DNA of 47,922 nucleotides from Verrucomicrobiota bacterium (GCA_022709905.1 JAKLHY010000060.1:1-47922); one strand, 5' to 3'. Positions 14,249 to 22,579 are shown, numbered from the stretch's first letter. The notes: a model not told the origin generated them from the letters alone. Program-made: numbers and translations.

Positions 14249-14467
14249 ATGACCGAGATTATCTTTGAAGTCCTCGAAGACGAGACGGATGGGGGATATG
14301 TGGCGACGGCCTTAGGCCACACAATCGCTACACAGGGTGAAAATCTGGAAGAATTACGAGAAATGGTTCGGGATGCGGTCCGCTGCCATTTTAGCGACGG
14401 TACTGCGGGTGCCATGCCACAAATCATACGCCTTCACTTCGTGCGAGACGAAGTCCTTTCGGCGTGA
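14249..14467 (+). CDS. hicB: HicB-family antitoxin
   Basis: 72 residues: MTEIIFEVLEDETDGGYVAT, ALGHTIATQGENLEELREMV and RDAVRCHF give the HicB fold of the DUF1902-like subgroup. The chain appears intact. Its toxin partner downstream is interrupted by a stop codon, so this may be an orphan antitoxin. The stop overlaps the hicA GTG. Confidence 0.8.
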   Translation: MTEIIFEVLEDETDGGYVATALGHTIATQGENLEELREMVRDAVRCHFSDGTAGAMPQIIRLHFVRDEVLSA

Positions 14468-14709
14468 AGATCCCTCGCGATGTTCATGGATCCGATCTGG
14501 TCAAGGCCCTGCAAGTTCTGGGATACCTGCGAGTCCGTCAGGAGGGATCGCATGTCCTCTTAACCACTCAGGTGAATGGAGAACACCACGTGACCTTGCC
14601 CGCACATAAAACTTAGAAGACAGGAACGTTAGTCCGCGGCATACTCAAGCCAGTAGCGAGCCACCACCGCATGACCTTGGAAGAACTCCTTGAAAAACTC
14701 GATCTGTAG
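14464..14709 (+). pseudogene. hicA: HicA-type toxin split by an amber stop
   Basis: The GTG frame reads VKIPRDVHGSDLVKALQVLG, YLRVRQEGSHVLLTTQ and HHVTLPAHKT, then TAG at 14614-14616, and goes on in the same frame as KTGTLVRGILKPVASHHRMT and LEELLEKLDL to TAG at 14709. The combined 80 residues match full-length HicA of this subgroup. A single base change (for example TTG to TAG) explains the break. The N-terminal piece keeps the GSH histidine but lacks the C-terminal helix. Confidence 0.78.
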
Positions 14710-14774
14710 CAGAGGTTCCGAGCAAACCACGGTCAAACCGCCCGACCGTTTACCGATCTCTGACTCCTCACATA

Positions 14775-15000
14775 GGTCCCAAGTCCTAGGTCTTATGTCC
14801 CCTTTCTCCTCTCCCAGGTCCTTTCGTCCCTATGTCCCCGGGTAGGGCTGGACCGCCGGGCCAGCCGAGCGTTAAACACCCGAAAACCTCTCACCGAGAC
14901 ACCAAGACACAGAGATCAATGCACTTTCACCTCCGTGCCTTTGCGCCTTTGCGTGAGATTCTTCCCACGCCAAGCCGCCAAGGCGCAAAACGCCTGCAAA
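14775..15000. repeat. Mosaic spacer with a C/D hybrid
   Basis: Heptamers AGGTCCC, AAGTCCT, AGGTCTT and similar (14775-14830), a GGCTGG REP (14841-14866), the left part of type D (14886-14935) running directly into a type C unit (14938-14985). The join replaces the right arm of type D, a recombination junction between repeat families. Confidence 0.68.
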
Positions 15001-15124
15001 AAACGGTGCTCGTTCTTGCCTGTCGGCTGGACCTTAAGTAAGCTGAGCATATGAGTCTGCTGGTCACCTTGGAACGTGGCGAAGCCAAGGCGTCATGACC
15101 ACCAAGGCAATGACTTAAATCGTT

Positions 15125-15313
15125 ATGAGCAAGGCAGAAATCCTGGCGGAATTGCCCAAGTTGACACGGCACGAGCGACGCGAATTGGCTCGGGCGCTTT
15201 TTGAACTCGAGGAGGATTTCCAGGTTCTCCACGATTGCGATCAACGCGCCAACGAACATTTCCTGTTACTCGATGCCTTGGAGGCTAACGATGCCCAAGC
15301 CCAAACCACGTGA
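15125..15313 (+). CDS. Small antitoxin paired with a MazF/PemK-type toxin
   Basis: 62 residues: SKAEILAELPKLTRHERREL, ARALFELEEDF, then an acidic C-terminus. This helical pattern (AEILAELPKLT...ERREL) is common for short antitoxins ahead of PemK-type toxins. It overlaps the toxin gene by 23 bases. Confidence 0.65.
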   Translation: MSKAEILAELPKLTRHERRELARALFELEEDFQVLHDCDQRANEHFLLLDALEANDAQAQTT

Positions 15314-15614
15314 AGTCTGGCTGATTGATTTGGGCATGACCGCCAAGGTGCGACCATGTTTGGTACTGAGTGACTATCCTGCTGATAACGAGTTGGCGCT
15401 CATGGTAGTGATCCCCCACACAACCGCCTTGCGCGGTAATCGTTGGGAGCATGTCTGTGATAAACCGTTCCTCAGACCGGGCGCGTTCCATCTCCAACAA
15501 ATTCAACCTGTGTCTCTACCCCGACTGGAACATAAACTCGGAGAGCTAACCACCGCTGAATACAAGGCTCTGGCCAATCAAATTATAGGGCTCTTGAATC
15601 TCAACGCCGTTTGA
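15291..15614 (+). CDS. MazF/PemK-family mRNA interferase toxin
   Basis: 107 residues. The start is the ATG at 15291, with GGAG eight bases upstream inside the antitoxin gene; the longer frame from 15201 would add unrelated residues. PREVWLIDLGMTAKVRPCLV is the MazF core (GxxxKxRPxLV), followed by VVIPHTTAL and the PGAFHLQQIQPVSLPRLEHK segment with the later strands. MazF proteins cut RNA at short sequences. Complete by length. Confidence 0.85.
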   Translation: MPKPKPREVWLIDLGMTAKVRPCLVLSDYPADNELALMVVIPHTTALRGNRWEHVCDKPFLRPGAFHLQQIQPVSLPRLEHKLGELTTAEYKALANQIIGLLNLNAV

Positions 15615-15680
15615 TGCAACATCTTACTGCCCAACTGTCTAATCGTCTCACTATCCAGCCGTCTTAATCCCCAACCCTGA

Positions 15681-15884
15681 GGCGTAAACAATGACCGTAC
15701 GCTTCTCAAGTCCCTGGGACCCTGGAAGCTTAACCTGATCGGCGGGACCAACGAGTGCGATGAAACTGACCCTCGTCTTTTAACGGCACTGGACGAAGCC
15801 ATCGCCTCGGCCGACGCCACTTTAGGTCAGGGATATTCCGGCAGTCAAGTGCGCGACCGGCTTAACGGATGGATTTCAAAGTAA
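15681..15884 (+). pseudogene. Decayed antitoxin fragment
   Basis: An open stretch without a good start codon ends DPRLLTALDEAIASADAT, then SQVRDRLNGWISK. The LDEAIASAD...VRDRLNGWISK part matches the C-terminal half of addiction-module antitoxins found with ParE toxins. The N-terminal half is unrecognisable. It is followed immediately by the toxin fragment. Confidence 0.5.
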
Positions 15885-15888
15885 TTTC

Positions 15889-16047
15889 TTTCCGGAGCGT
15901 CACCCCAAAGTCCGCCAACGGCCGGGGATCAGGCGATTTATCGTAAAGAAGTATTACAAGGTATTTTACCGCGTGCAGCCTGAGTCACGCACGGTGGAGG
16001 TCTTGCGTTGCTGGGATGGACGTCAGGAATCGGATCCCACTCTTTGA
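15889..16047 (+). pseudogene. ParE-type toxin, C-terminal fragment
   Basis: 52 codons: FPERHPKVRQRPGIRRFIVK, KYYKVFYRVQPESRTVEVLR and CWDGRQESDP, the second half of a ParE/RelE-fold toxin (YKVFYRV...VEVLRxWDGR). No start codon or N-terminal helices remain. With the preceding fragment this is a dead ParDE-type pair. Confidence 0.68.
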
Positions 16048-16059
16048 CTTCCGCTGTGA

Positions 16060-16370
16060 GTCCTTAAACTCGAGGTCCTTGGTCTAATGCCTCCTGTCTC
16101 CTATCCTTTCGTCCCTAAGTCCCAGAGTCCTTGACTCCCTGCGTCTTAGAATTCCCTCACGCCAAGACGCCAAGCCGCCAAACGCCCCAGGTAGGGTCGG
16201 ACCGCTGGGCCGACCGTGCGTTACACACCCGAAAACCTCTCACGGAGATCAATGCACTTTCACCTCCGTGCCTTCGTGCCTCTGTGAGAGAGCAATTTCA
16301 TCAAACTGGACTTTCCAGCGCCCATCCGCCCTGCCCGACCAGACCGCCCAACAGTCCCAGGTCCCTAAAA
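16060..16370. repeat. Mosaic spacer before the VapC-type pair
   Basis: Heptamers (16070-16135), type C hairpin (16145-16185), a GGTCGG REP (16190-16215), type D with shortened left arm (16230-16290) and the tail with GACCGCCCAACAGTCCCAGG (16340-16365). The same order as at 8796-9100. Confidence 0.72.
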
Positions 16371-16442
16371 AACCGATCCATTGTATAGTTTGACCCCAAA
16401 TACAAACGTTTCAGCGTTTGCCACACCACCTGAACCGAGTAC

Positions 16443-16470
16443 TTGTCGGATCGGGTTAGAATGGTAGGGT
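16443..16470 (+). promoter_or_regulatory. Promoter in the shared leaderless geometry (vapB-like)
   Basis: TTGTCG (16443-16448), a 16-bp spacer, TAGGGT (16465-16470), six bases, ATG at 16477. The -10 matches only TANNNT; the spacing is the same as in the other modules. Confidence 0.4.
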
Positions 16471-16476
16471 ATAACC

Positions 16477-16716
16477 ATGAGCTATACGACAGTTGAAGTA
16501 GAACTTGAAAACGGGCGCATCTGGACCCGCGGGTCCGTGGCACTGCCCGCCAAGGCTCATGCACTGCTTACGATCCTGGAACCCAAGGATGAAACCCCGA
16601 GAGTCTCGGACGGGCCAACCGGGGCCGGCTTGCGCCGTTTCCTCTCAACCCCAGATTTCGCGCTTACGCCGGAGCAGTTTCGTGCGAGCATGGACGCGGA
16701 TTTCTTCGAGCAATGA
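16477..16716 (+). CDS. Putative antitoxin of the PIN-domain pair
   Basis: 79 residues: SYTTVEVELENGRIWTRGSV (a short beta domain), then a proline-rich middle and an acidic C-terminus (TPEQFRASMDADFFEQ). The layout (beta N-terminus, disordered toxin-binding tail) fits VapB-like antitoxins, but the DNA-binding family is not clear. The stop overlaps the PIN gene ATG. Confidence 0.62.
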   Translation: MSYTTVEVELENGRIWTRGSVALPAKAHALLTILEPKDETPRVSDGPTGAGLRRFLSTPDFALTPEQFRASMDADFFEQ

Positions 16717-17207
16717 CGCTCAACGATATTGCTGAAGGCGACCGGGTGCTCATCGATGCCAACATCCTCATCTACGCCAAGCGCGCGATGTCGGAGCAAT
16801 GCCGGCGGTTTTTGGAGCGCTGCGCGCAGCGGGAAGTCAACGGAGTACTCACGACAGTCGCCGTAGCCGAATTCTGCCATCGGCGGATGATGCAGGAGGC
16901 TCAGAGCCGGGGGCTTTCCGGTTCGAATCCAGCAAAAGCTCTTAGCCAGGATTCTGCTTTGGTGCGGCAGTTAACCCAATACCGGCAGGACATGGACGAC
17001 TTGCTGGCCGGAGAGTTTGCAGTTTTGGGCATTGAAGCAGCTGATTTTATCAAGGCGTTAGAACTGCAACGGCAGCACGGGCTGCTGACCAACGATTCTC
17101 TGCATCTCGCGGTTGGGCTGCGCGCCGGCGTAAACCACCTCGCCACAGCAGATCCGCAGTTCGACGTCGTCTCCGGTGTCACGGTGTTCAAGCCGGGCGA
17201 TCTGTAA
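16713..17207 (+). CDS. vapC: PIN-domain ribonuclease (VapC-like toxin)
   Basis: 164 residues. The PIN acidic residues are visible: Asp15 in LIDANILIY, Glu53 in VAVAEF, then NDSLHLAVG and LATADPQFD near the C-terminus. VapC toxins cut tRNA or rRNA with Mg2+. The ATGA overlap with the preceding gene supports a toxin-antitoxin pair. Slightly longer than the usual ~130 residues because of a helical insertion around 60-100. Confidence 0.82.
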   Translation: MTLNDIAEGDRVLIDANILIYAKRAMSEQCRRFLERCAQREVNGVLTTVAVAEFCHRRMMQEAQSRGLSGSNPAKALSQDSALVRQLTQYRQDMDDLLAGEFAVLGIEAADFIKALELQRQHGLLTNDSLHLAVGLRAGVNHLATADPQFDVVSGVTVFKPGDL

Positions 17208-17214
17208 TGACTCT

Positions 17215-17280
17215 CCGACCTCCGACCTCTGGTTTTAGTCTTTTGGTCTTTTGGTCCCTTGGTCTTTTAGTCTCTTGCCC
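17215..17280. repeat. Heptamer tract at the start of the ydcF-like gene
   Basis: Units such as TTTTAGT, CTTTTGG, TCTTTTG and GTCCCTT run from the vapC stop into the N-terminal codons of the next gene, so its true start is blurred. Confidence 0.55.
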
Positions 17281-17916
17281 TCCCCCTCATCCAATTCTCG
17301 CCGATGGCGGCGTGTAGCTGTTCTGTTAGGGAGTGCGCTGGTCATGCTGTTGGCTGTAATCGTTTTTCACGCACAAATCCTCACTGGCTTGGCGCGATTA
17401 TGGGTAATCGACGATCCTCTGGTGAAAGCCGATGCCATCGTGGTATTGGGCGGTCGACCCGATCTCCGCGCCATCGAAGCCGCCCGGCTGTATCACCAAG
17501 GCATTGCGCCGAAGATACTATACATGGACGTGAAGCTCACCCCCAGCGCCGAACTTGGCATTACGCTATCAGAACGCGAAATCACCCGACGACTGTTGTT
17601 AAGCAACAACGTCCCGGAAACCGCCATCGAAGCCATCGGCACCAGCGTCTCCAGCACCTTTGAGGAAGCTCTGACGATTCAGACCTTCGTGGCCACGAAT
17701 GATATGAAAACCCTTATTATCCCTACGGACGTATTTCACACTAGAAGGGTTCACTGGTTCTTCCGTAAATTGTTCACAAGCAATCGCATCGAAGTCAGCA
17801 TGCGCGCCATCAAGCCCCCAGAATACAGTCTCGACGACTGGTGGCAACACGAGGAGGGCCTCATTGCATTTCAAAACGAGTTGGTGAAAATCACTTTTTA
17901 TTGGCTGAAATATTAA
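17251..17916 (+). CDS. YdcF/SanA/ElyC-like DUF218 protein
   Basis: 221 residues from a TTG; a TTG at 17275 or the ATG at 17344 may be the real start, since the first codons are heptamer repeat. One N-terminal TM helix (about 24-45, VAVLLGSALVMLLAVIVFHA) precedes the DUF218 domain: KADAIVVLGGRPDLRAIEAA, a conserved acidic cluster, then TLIIPTDVFHTRRVHWFFRK. YdcF-like proteins occur beside exosortase and exopolysaccharide genes and in envelope maintenance; the reaction is not known. It opens the polysaccharide core region. Confidence 0.8.
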   Translation: MVPWSFSLLPSPSSNSRRWRRVAVLLGSALVMLLAVIVFHAQILTGLARLWVIDDPLVKADAIVVLGGRPDLRAIEAARLYHQGIAPKILYMDVKLTPSAELGITLSEREITRRLLLSNNVPETAIEAIGTSVSSTFEEALTIQTFVATNDMKTLIIPTDVFHTRRVHWFFRKLFTSNRIEVSMRAIKPPEYSLDDWWQHEEGLIAFQNELVKITFYWLKY

Positions 17917-17939
17917 ATCTACTTTGTAGTCAGCCGACC

Positions 17940-18165
17940 TTTCCTTTACCATCACGCCAAGCCGCCATGGCGCAAAACGCCCAACCGTCTAAAGTCCTAG
18001 GTCTTAAGTCTTATGTCTCTTGTCTCCTGTTCCCTGTCCCCGCGCCTTTGCCTCTTTGCGTGAAATTCCCTCACGCCAAACCACCCAACCGTCTTAGGTC
18101 CTATGTCTTATGTCCCATGTTCCCTGTCCCCTGTTTCCTGTCCCCTGTCCCAGGTCTCATTATCT
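17940..18165. repeat. Heptamers and two type C units
   Basis: A partial type C (17950-17980), heptamers AAGTCCT, AGGTCTT, AAGTCTT, ATGTCTC (17990-18045), a second GCGTGA/TCACGC unit (18050-18085), and heptamers AGGTCCT through CTGTCCC (18095-18155). This is the last dense repeat before a stretch of almost 20 kb with none. Confidence 0.75.
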
Positions 18166-18281
18166 CCGACCTCTGGTTTAGGTATCTCTCATCAGTGTAT
18201 GCAAACATATTGTCCTGCTGTCCAAAAACGCTACACCACAGACCGGCTGATAGTTTGATGGAATAATTTTGCGGAGCACAT

Positions 18282-18287
18282 TATAAT
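18282..18287 (+). promoter_or_regulatory. Possible -10 element of the polysaccharide core operon
   Basis: A perfect TATAAT in an AT-rich patch. The only TTGATG nearby (18255-18260) is 21 bp away, so a -35 is not secure. Position, upstream of a long run of same-strand genes, is the main support. Confidence 0.3.
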
Positions 18288-18453
18288 AATGAGACTGTCG
18301 AAGATATTATTTCATAACCCATTTATTATCAGTAGAATGAGTCATTTTTATTCCAGAGTATGGTTTTGGCTTGTATCATCACTACTACCAGAATCTGGTA
18401 ACGATTTTGCGAAGACTTCAGCTTGGCCGATTTTATGCTATAAGCGCGTGATC

Positions 18454-20157
18454 ATGGAAAAGCTAATGTACCTTTTAGCCACGATAAAAAACGGTTCAAC
18501 CGTGCGGACCGTAATTGGACTCGTTCTTTTCATCTTTTTTATCACTTCTGCCGTAGCCCAGACGAACATCACTCCGGCCCAATACCTGGCAAGCCTGCCG
18601 AAGCCCGTGTTTAAACCGGGGCATCGGTTGCCGCACTTGTCCAAGTTTAGTTGGCCATATCCAGTCACTCTCCGCGAGGAAATGGCGGCCAATTGGGGTT
18701 ACGCCCTGGAATTTGGCGGCTACAACGAACTCATCAATGGCGGGCTTGAGAAGGCTCTGGCCAACACTAATAGCGACAACTACAAGATGCTTTGGCTGGC
18801 CACTAACTATCCTGGCAAATTCAAATTGCAGGTGGACTTGGATCGCAGTTGGCCTACGAACCTTTCCAATGGCTTTTGGGTGACCAACGCCGAAGGGCTA
18901 TTTGTGGATAACAAAACCAATACCTGGCAATACCGCACTAATCAGAACTACACTCCCATCGTCAGTCCAGAGGCGCCACTTGTGGACCTGCAGATTCAAG
19001 CCAGTAACATCGTTGCACCGCTGCTCACATTAAATGCCATGGCCCCAATCGCCATTGTCATCAACGGTGGTGAGCGAGATTTGGGGGTCGTGGGTTTTGA
19101 CCAGAAATCATGGCAGTTCGATCCGCGGATTCGCGCCACTGGTGTATTTACCAACAAATGGGACTACTTCACCAACAAATCAGGTCTGTCGTGGCCGCGC
19201 TATATCTCCAGCCAAAAGGCCCGGCACATGAAGGTGTTGACCGATTTGGTCAAGGCGGCCGTTCCGGGGCGAGATTTTTACGTCTGGTACCATAGCGGTA
19301 CTGAGCAATCCCGGTTTAACCAACCCGGTTATGACTGGGAAAATGAATGGGCGCGATGGGGTTGGATTTCAGATGTCCTGAATCCATCTCTTGATATTCC
19401 AAGTTTCGAAAGCTATTACACTGGGCCCAACAGCTTCACCAACGCCACCGGCACGCGATGGAACAACGTTACTGACCTCTTGACCAAACACCTGAACGCA
19501 GTGGGCTACAACATCGCCCGCGGCTACCCCACGAATTACAGTTTCGTCTGTGGTGGGTGGAGTAATAACAACACAAATCGGTTGGCGGACTTGGCTCGCT
19601 ACACTGGCTTCCTCAAGTGTCTTTACACCAGCGGCACCATCGGCGCGAATGCGGGTTATTATGAATTCCCAATCAGTCAAACGAACAGCTATTTATTCGG
19701 TGGGCCGGGTTTCAATGCTTCGTTTCCGTCCAATCAGCCTCCACATTGGTTACTACAGATCGTAGCCTTATCTCGTGTCCACGCCCTTTTTTCACATCTG
19801 GAAAACTATCTTTACAATGGCTACCTTCTTGCCGGCGACGGCCAACATGTCATGTCGTTGGACCAGCCGTCCTACGAGTTTACAAATACTCTTTCGGATC
19901 CAACAGCGCGCGTTTTAGTTCGCAAACTCAACGCAAGCAATGACTGGCTAATTACAGCCTGGGCAGCTGCGGGTGATGACCGAAATGTCACCGTTACCTT
20001 ACCTCAATTAGGCCAACTGGAGCTCCGGGCCACTGCGAGTGGCTCTGTTTACAGAGCCACAGCGACCTCCGTCACACTCCTGGATGAAAGCCGGCTCGGT
20101 GCTATTCCGGCCACGCCAACCGGATTACAAGCGGTTACCCCTCGATCCGCAAAGTAG
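18454..20157 (+). CDS. Secreted protein of unknown function, possible TIM-barrel hydrolase
   Basis: 567 residues from the ATG that places a signal peptide at the N-terminus (TVIGLVLFIFFITSAVAQ, cleavage after AVAQ). The frame extends further up to 18289, but that adds a second unrelated hydrophobic stretch. The mature protein is rich in Asn, Trp and Tyr. The centre (PGRDFYVWYHSGTEQ, DWENEWARWGWISDV, PSFESYYTG) looks like an alpha/beta barrel with acidic residues at strand ends; the last ~100 residues look like a beta-sandwich. I know no named family for it. Its place at the head of the polysaccharide genes suggests a periplasmic or extracellular glycan-processing enzyme. Confidence 0.6.
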   Translation: MEKLMYLLATIKNGSTVRTVIGLVLFIFFITSAVAQTNITPAQYLASLPKPVFKPGHRLPHLSKFSWPYPVTLREEMAANWGYALEFGGYNELINGGLEKALANTNSDNYKMLWLATNYPGKFKLQVDLDRSWPTNLSNGFWVTNAEGLFVDNKTNTWQYRTNQNYTPIVSPEAPLVDLQIQASNIVAPLLTLNAMAPIAIVINGGERDLGVVGFDQKSWQFDPRIRATGVFTNKWDYFTNKSGLSWPRYISSQKARHMKVLTDLVKAAVPGRDFYVWYHSGTEQSRFNQPGYDWENEWARWGWISDVLNPSLDIPSFESYYTGPNSFTNATGTRWNNVTDLLTKHLNAVGYNIARGYPTNYSFVCGGWSNNNTNRLADLARYTGFLKCLYTSGTIGANAGYYEFPISQTNSYLFGGPGFNASFPSNQPPHWLLQIVALSRVHALFSHLENYLYNGYLLAGDGQHVMSLDQPSYEFTNTLSDPTARVLVRKLNASNDWLITAWAAAGDDRNVTVTLPQLGQLELRATASGSVYRATATSVTLLDESRLGAIPATPTGLQAVTPRSAK

Positions 20158-20357
20158 CAGGCCAACCAGGCAAGTCTCGTCTGCTTGTTGCCCCACAGCA
20201 AAAGCTGGCGAGAGTGAGACCGAGGGTGTTTACCTGCCAGTCAGGTCGAACAGCTTCATATGTTGATCCGGGCTCAGGCTTCCTAAGCCATTGTGGAATT
20301 TCAGTTTCTCGACTCTCGACCACTCACACGAAACAGGCCCTTTGCCTCCCACTTGCC

Positions 20358-21920
20358 GTGACGAACGCGCAACGCGTGCTTTTCAATACCTTGGCATTAT
20401 ATACCAAGGTGGCGCTCACCACCGTGCTCGGACTGCTGGCCAGCCGTTTTGTGTTGGCGGCACTGGGGGTGGTGGACTATGGCCTCTACAGCGTTATTGC
20501 GGGTATCATGGGGTTCATGGCGTTCTTGAATAGCGCCATGGCCACCAGCTCCCAGCGGCATCTCACCTATGAGTTGGGCCGGAGCGATTTCAATCAGTTG
20601 AACCGGGTTTTTCGGACCTGCTTTTTTCTGCATGCCGCCCTGGCGGTATTACTGGTGGTGCTCGGGGAGACCGTGGGGCTCTGGTTTCTCAACCATGTCC
20701 TAAATATTCCTGCAGGACGTCGTGAGGCCGGGTTCTGGATCTACCAGTTCACCGTGGTGGGGACGGCCTGCTATGTCATCTCCGTTCCTTATCAGGCGCT
20801 GCTTACGGCTCATGAAGCGTTGGCGGTCGTTTCTATCCTCAGCATATTTCAGTCCGTGGGTAATTTCCTGCTAGCCCTCTTGATCGCTTACGCGCCGCAT
20901 GACCGGCTGGTCACTTATGTTCTTATCAGTAGCATTATCTCCATTCTGCTGACCCTGGCTCAAATGATTCTATGCCGTGTGCGCTATCCCGAGGCGCGCC
21001 TCAATACAGGAAACCGATTGAACCGGGAGCTTGTGGGCGAGCTTATGGGGTTTTCGGGCTGGAGCTTGTTCGGCAGCCTTTCGGTGGTTGGGCGGCTGCA
21101 GGGCGTAGCTTTTCTGCTCAATATTTTCTTTGGCCCAATCGTTAATGCGGCCTATGGCATCGCCAATCAGGTTGGCGGCATGATGAGCCAGTTGACCCAG
21201 GCCATGTTGCAAGCGGTCAGCCCCCGGCTGGTCAAACAGGAAGGGGCCGGCAACCGGAAACGCATGTTGGAACTCTCGCTCCTCACTAGCAAGTACGGTT
21301 TTTTTCTCGCCTGTTTCTGGATGATTCCTCTTTTTGTCGAAATCCCCACTGTGCTGACCCTCTGGCTGAAGCACCCGCCGGAGCATGCAGCGGTCTTCTG
21401 CCGGATCGTGCTGCTCATGTTTGTTTGCGATCAACTATCCGCTGGATATCCCACTGTCGTCCTGGCCATAGGGAAGCTGGCCCGTTACAGCATGGTCATT
21501 GGGGCCATTCACCTCGCCACACTTCCTCTGGCGTACGTGTTTTTGAAGTTCGGGTTCGATCAGAACTGGGTTCTTTTCTGTTCGCTGTTTACCATGATCA
21601 TTGCTTCCGTCTCTCGTGGTTTGGTAGTGAGAACTGTAGCCGACTTCCCATATACGATGTGGCTGAAAAAGGTTGTCTTGCCTGGATTTGCTGGAGTTCT
21701 TCCTGCAGCGCTCTATTCATCATTCTTTGCAGCAATGGTCCGGCCCTCAGTTAGTCGCCTTTTAGTTCTATCGGTTACCACTGGATTAATAACGGTTGTT
21801 GGAGCCTTTAGGGCTGGAATGACCATTACTGAGCGAAATCACCTACACGAGTTGTTTGCGCCACTTCTCCTTAAGGTTCGAACGCTCACTCGGACGAGGA
21901 CGTCCGCTCGAGTTATCTAA
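20358..21920 (+). CDS. Wzx-like lipid-linked oligosaccharide flippase (MOP superfamily)
   Basis: About 520 residues from a GTG; the frame runs back to 20214, but those residues are not membrane-like and the family begins at NAQRVLFNTLALY. It has about 12-14 hydrophobic helices. The N-terminal FNTLALYTKVALTTVLGLLA and the GVVDYGLYSVIAGIMGF segment are typical of Wzx/MATE-like polysaccharide transporters. It would flip undecaprenyl-linked repeat units to the periplasm for the Wzy polymerase at 33680-35029. Confidence 0.85.
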   Translation: MTNAQRVLFNTLALYTKVALTTVLGLLASRFVLAALGVVDYGLYSVIAGIMGFMAFLNSAMATSSQRHLTYELGRSDFNQLNRVFRTCFFLHAALAVLLVVLGETVGLWFLNHVLNIPAGRREAGFWIYQFTVVGTACYVISVPYQALLTAHEALAVVSILSIFQSVGNFLLALLIAYAPHDRLVTYVLISSIISILLTLAQMILCRVRYPEARLNTGNRLNRELVGELMGFSGWSLFGSLSVVGRLQGVAFLLNIFFGPIVNAAYGIANQVGGMMSQLTQAMLQAVSPRLVKQEGAGNRKRMLELSLLTSKYGFFLACFWMIPLFVEIPTVLTLWLKHPPEHAAVFCRIVLLMFVCDQLSAGYPTVVLAIGKLARYSMVIGAIHLATLPLAYVFLKFGFDQNWVLFCSLFTMIIASVSRGLVVRTVADFPYTMWLKKVVLPGFAGVLPAALYSSFFAAMVRPSVSRLLVLSVTTGLITVVGAFRAGMTITERNHLHELFAPLLLKVRTLTRTRTSARVI

Positions 21921-22003
21921 GAACTTCGTCATGAGATGAAATCCTCCCCACGCGTCGTTGCTTTCTGGCTTGTGGCTATGCTGGTATGATTAAGGAGCGA
22001 GTC

Positions 22004-22579
22004 ATGTGTTTCTTGGGCCAGTTGTTTCAGGCCGGGCAGGCATGTCATGCCGCTTATTTGAAATCAACCGCCCGAAATGGATTTAAATGTATCGGAGAGA
22101 ATGTAGCTCTTGCTGGCTGCGATTTCGCAAACAGGGAGCGTATCAGTCTGGGGGAGCACATTTATCTCGGGCCTGGCGGATATTATCATGGACTAGGTGG
22201 CATCACAATTGAGGACTACAACATTTTCGGACCGCAGGTTGCTGTGCTGTCCTCGCTCCACAACTACAATTGGGAAAACTCGACCATGATTCCGTATGAC
22301 GAAGTTGAACTGCTCAAACCCGTTGTTATTAGGAGAGCATGCTGGATCGGAATTCGAGTCATTATCTTACCGGGAGTGGATTTGGGAGAAGGATGTGTCG
22401 TTGGGGCGGGGAGTGTTGTCACTAAGAGCTGGCCCGCAGGTACTATTTTGGCAGGTGTCCCTGCCAAGCCAATTGGTCAGAGGGATATGAATCATTTCCG
22501 AGTATGCTGTGACAAACATCGGTTTTACATGCTTCATAAAAAATTGCATGGCTTAACCAAAACTGAGAAGGCAGGATGA
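22004..22579 (+). CDS. Hexapeptide-repeat O-acetyltransferase
   Basis: 191 residues. The ATG at 22004 is preferred over the one at 21986 because AAGGAG (21992-21997) sits six bases ahead of it. Left-handed beta-helix repeats are visible (IGENVALAGCDFANRERISL, GEHIYLGPGGYYHGL, then IIILPGVDLGEGCVVGAGSV). LSSLHNYNW carries the usual catalytic His, and AGVPAKPIG the acetyl-CoA end loop. It probably acetylates a sugar of the repeat unit. The stop overlaps the start of the epimerase gene (ATGA). Confidence 0.85.
   Translation: MCFLGQLFQAGQACHAAYLKSTARNGFKCIGENVALAGCDFANRERISLGEHIYLGPGGYYHGLGGITIEDYNIFGPQVAVLSSLHNYNWENSTMIPYDEVELLKPVVIRRACWIGIRVIILPGVDLGEGCVVGAGSVVTKSWPAGTILAGVPAKPIGQRDMNHFRVCCDKHRFYMLHKKLHGLTKTEKAG

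Noticed and set aside
8489..17207. Integron cassette array
   Set aside because: Small same-strand cassettes fit, but there is no tyrosine recombinase and the spacers lack the paired R and L boxes of attC sites. The spacers are REP-type mosaics.
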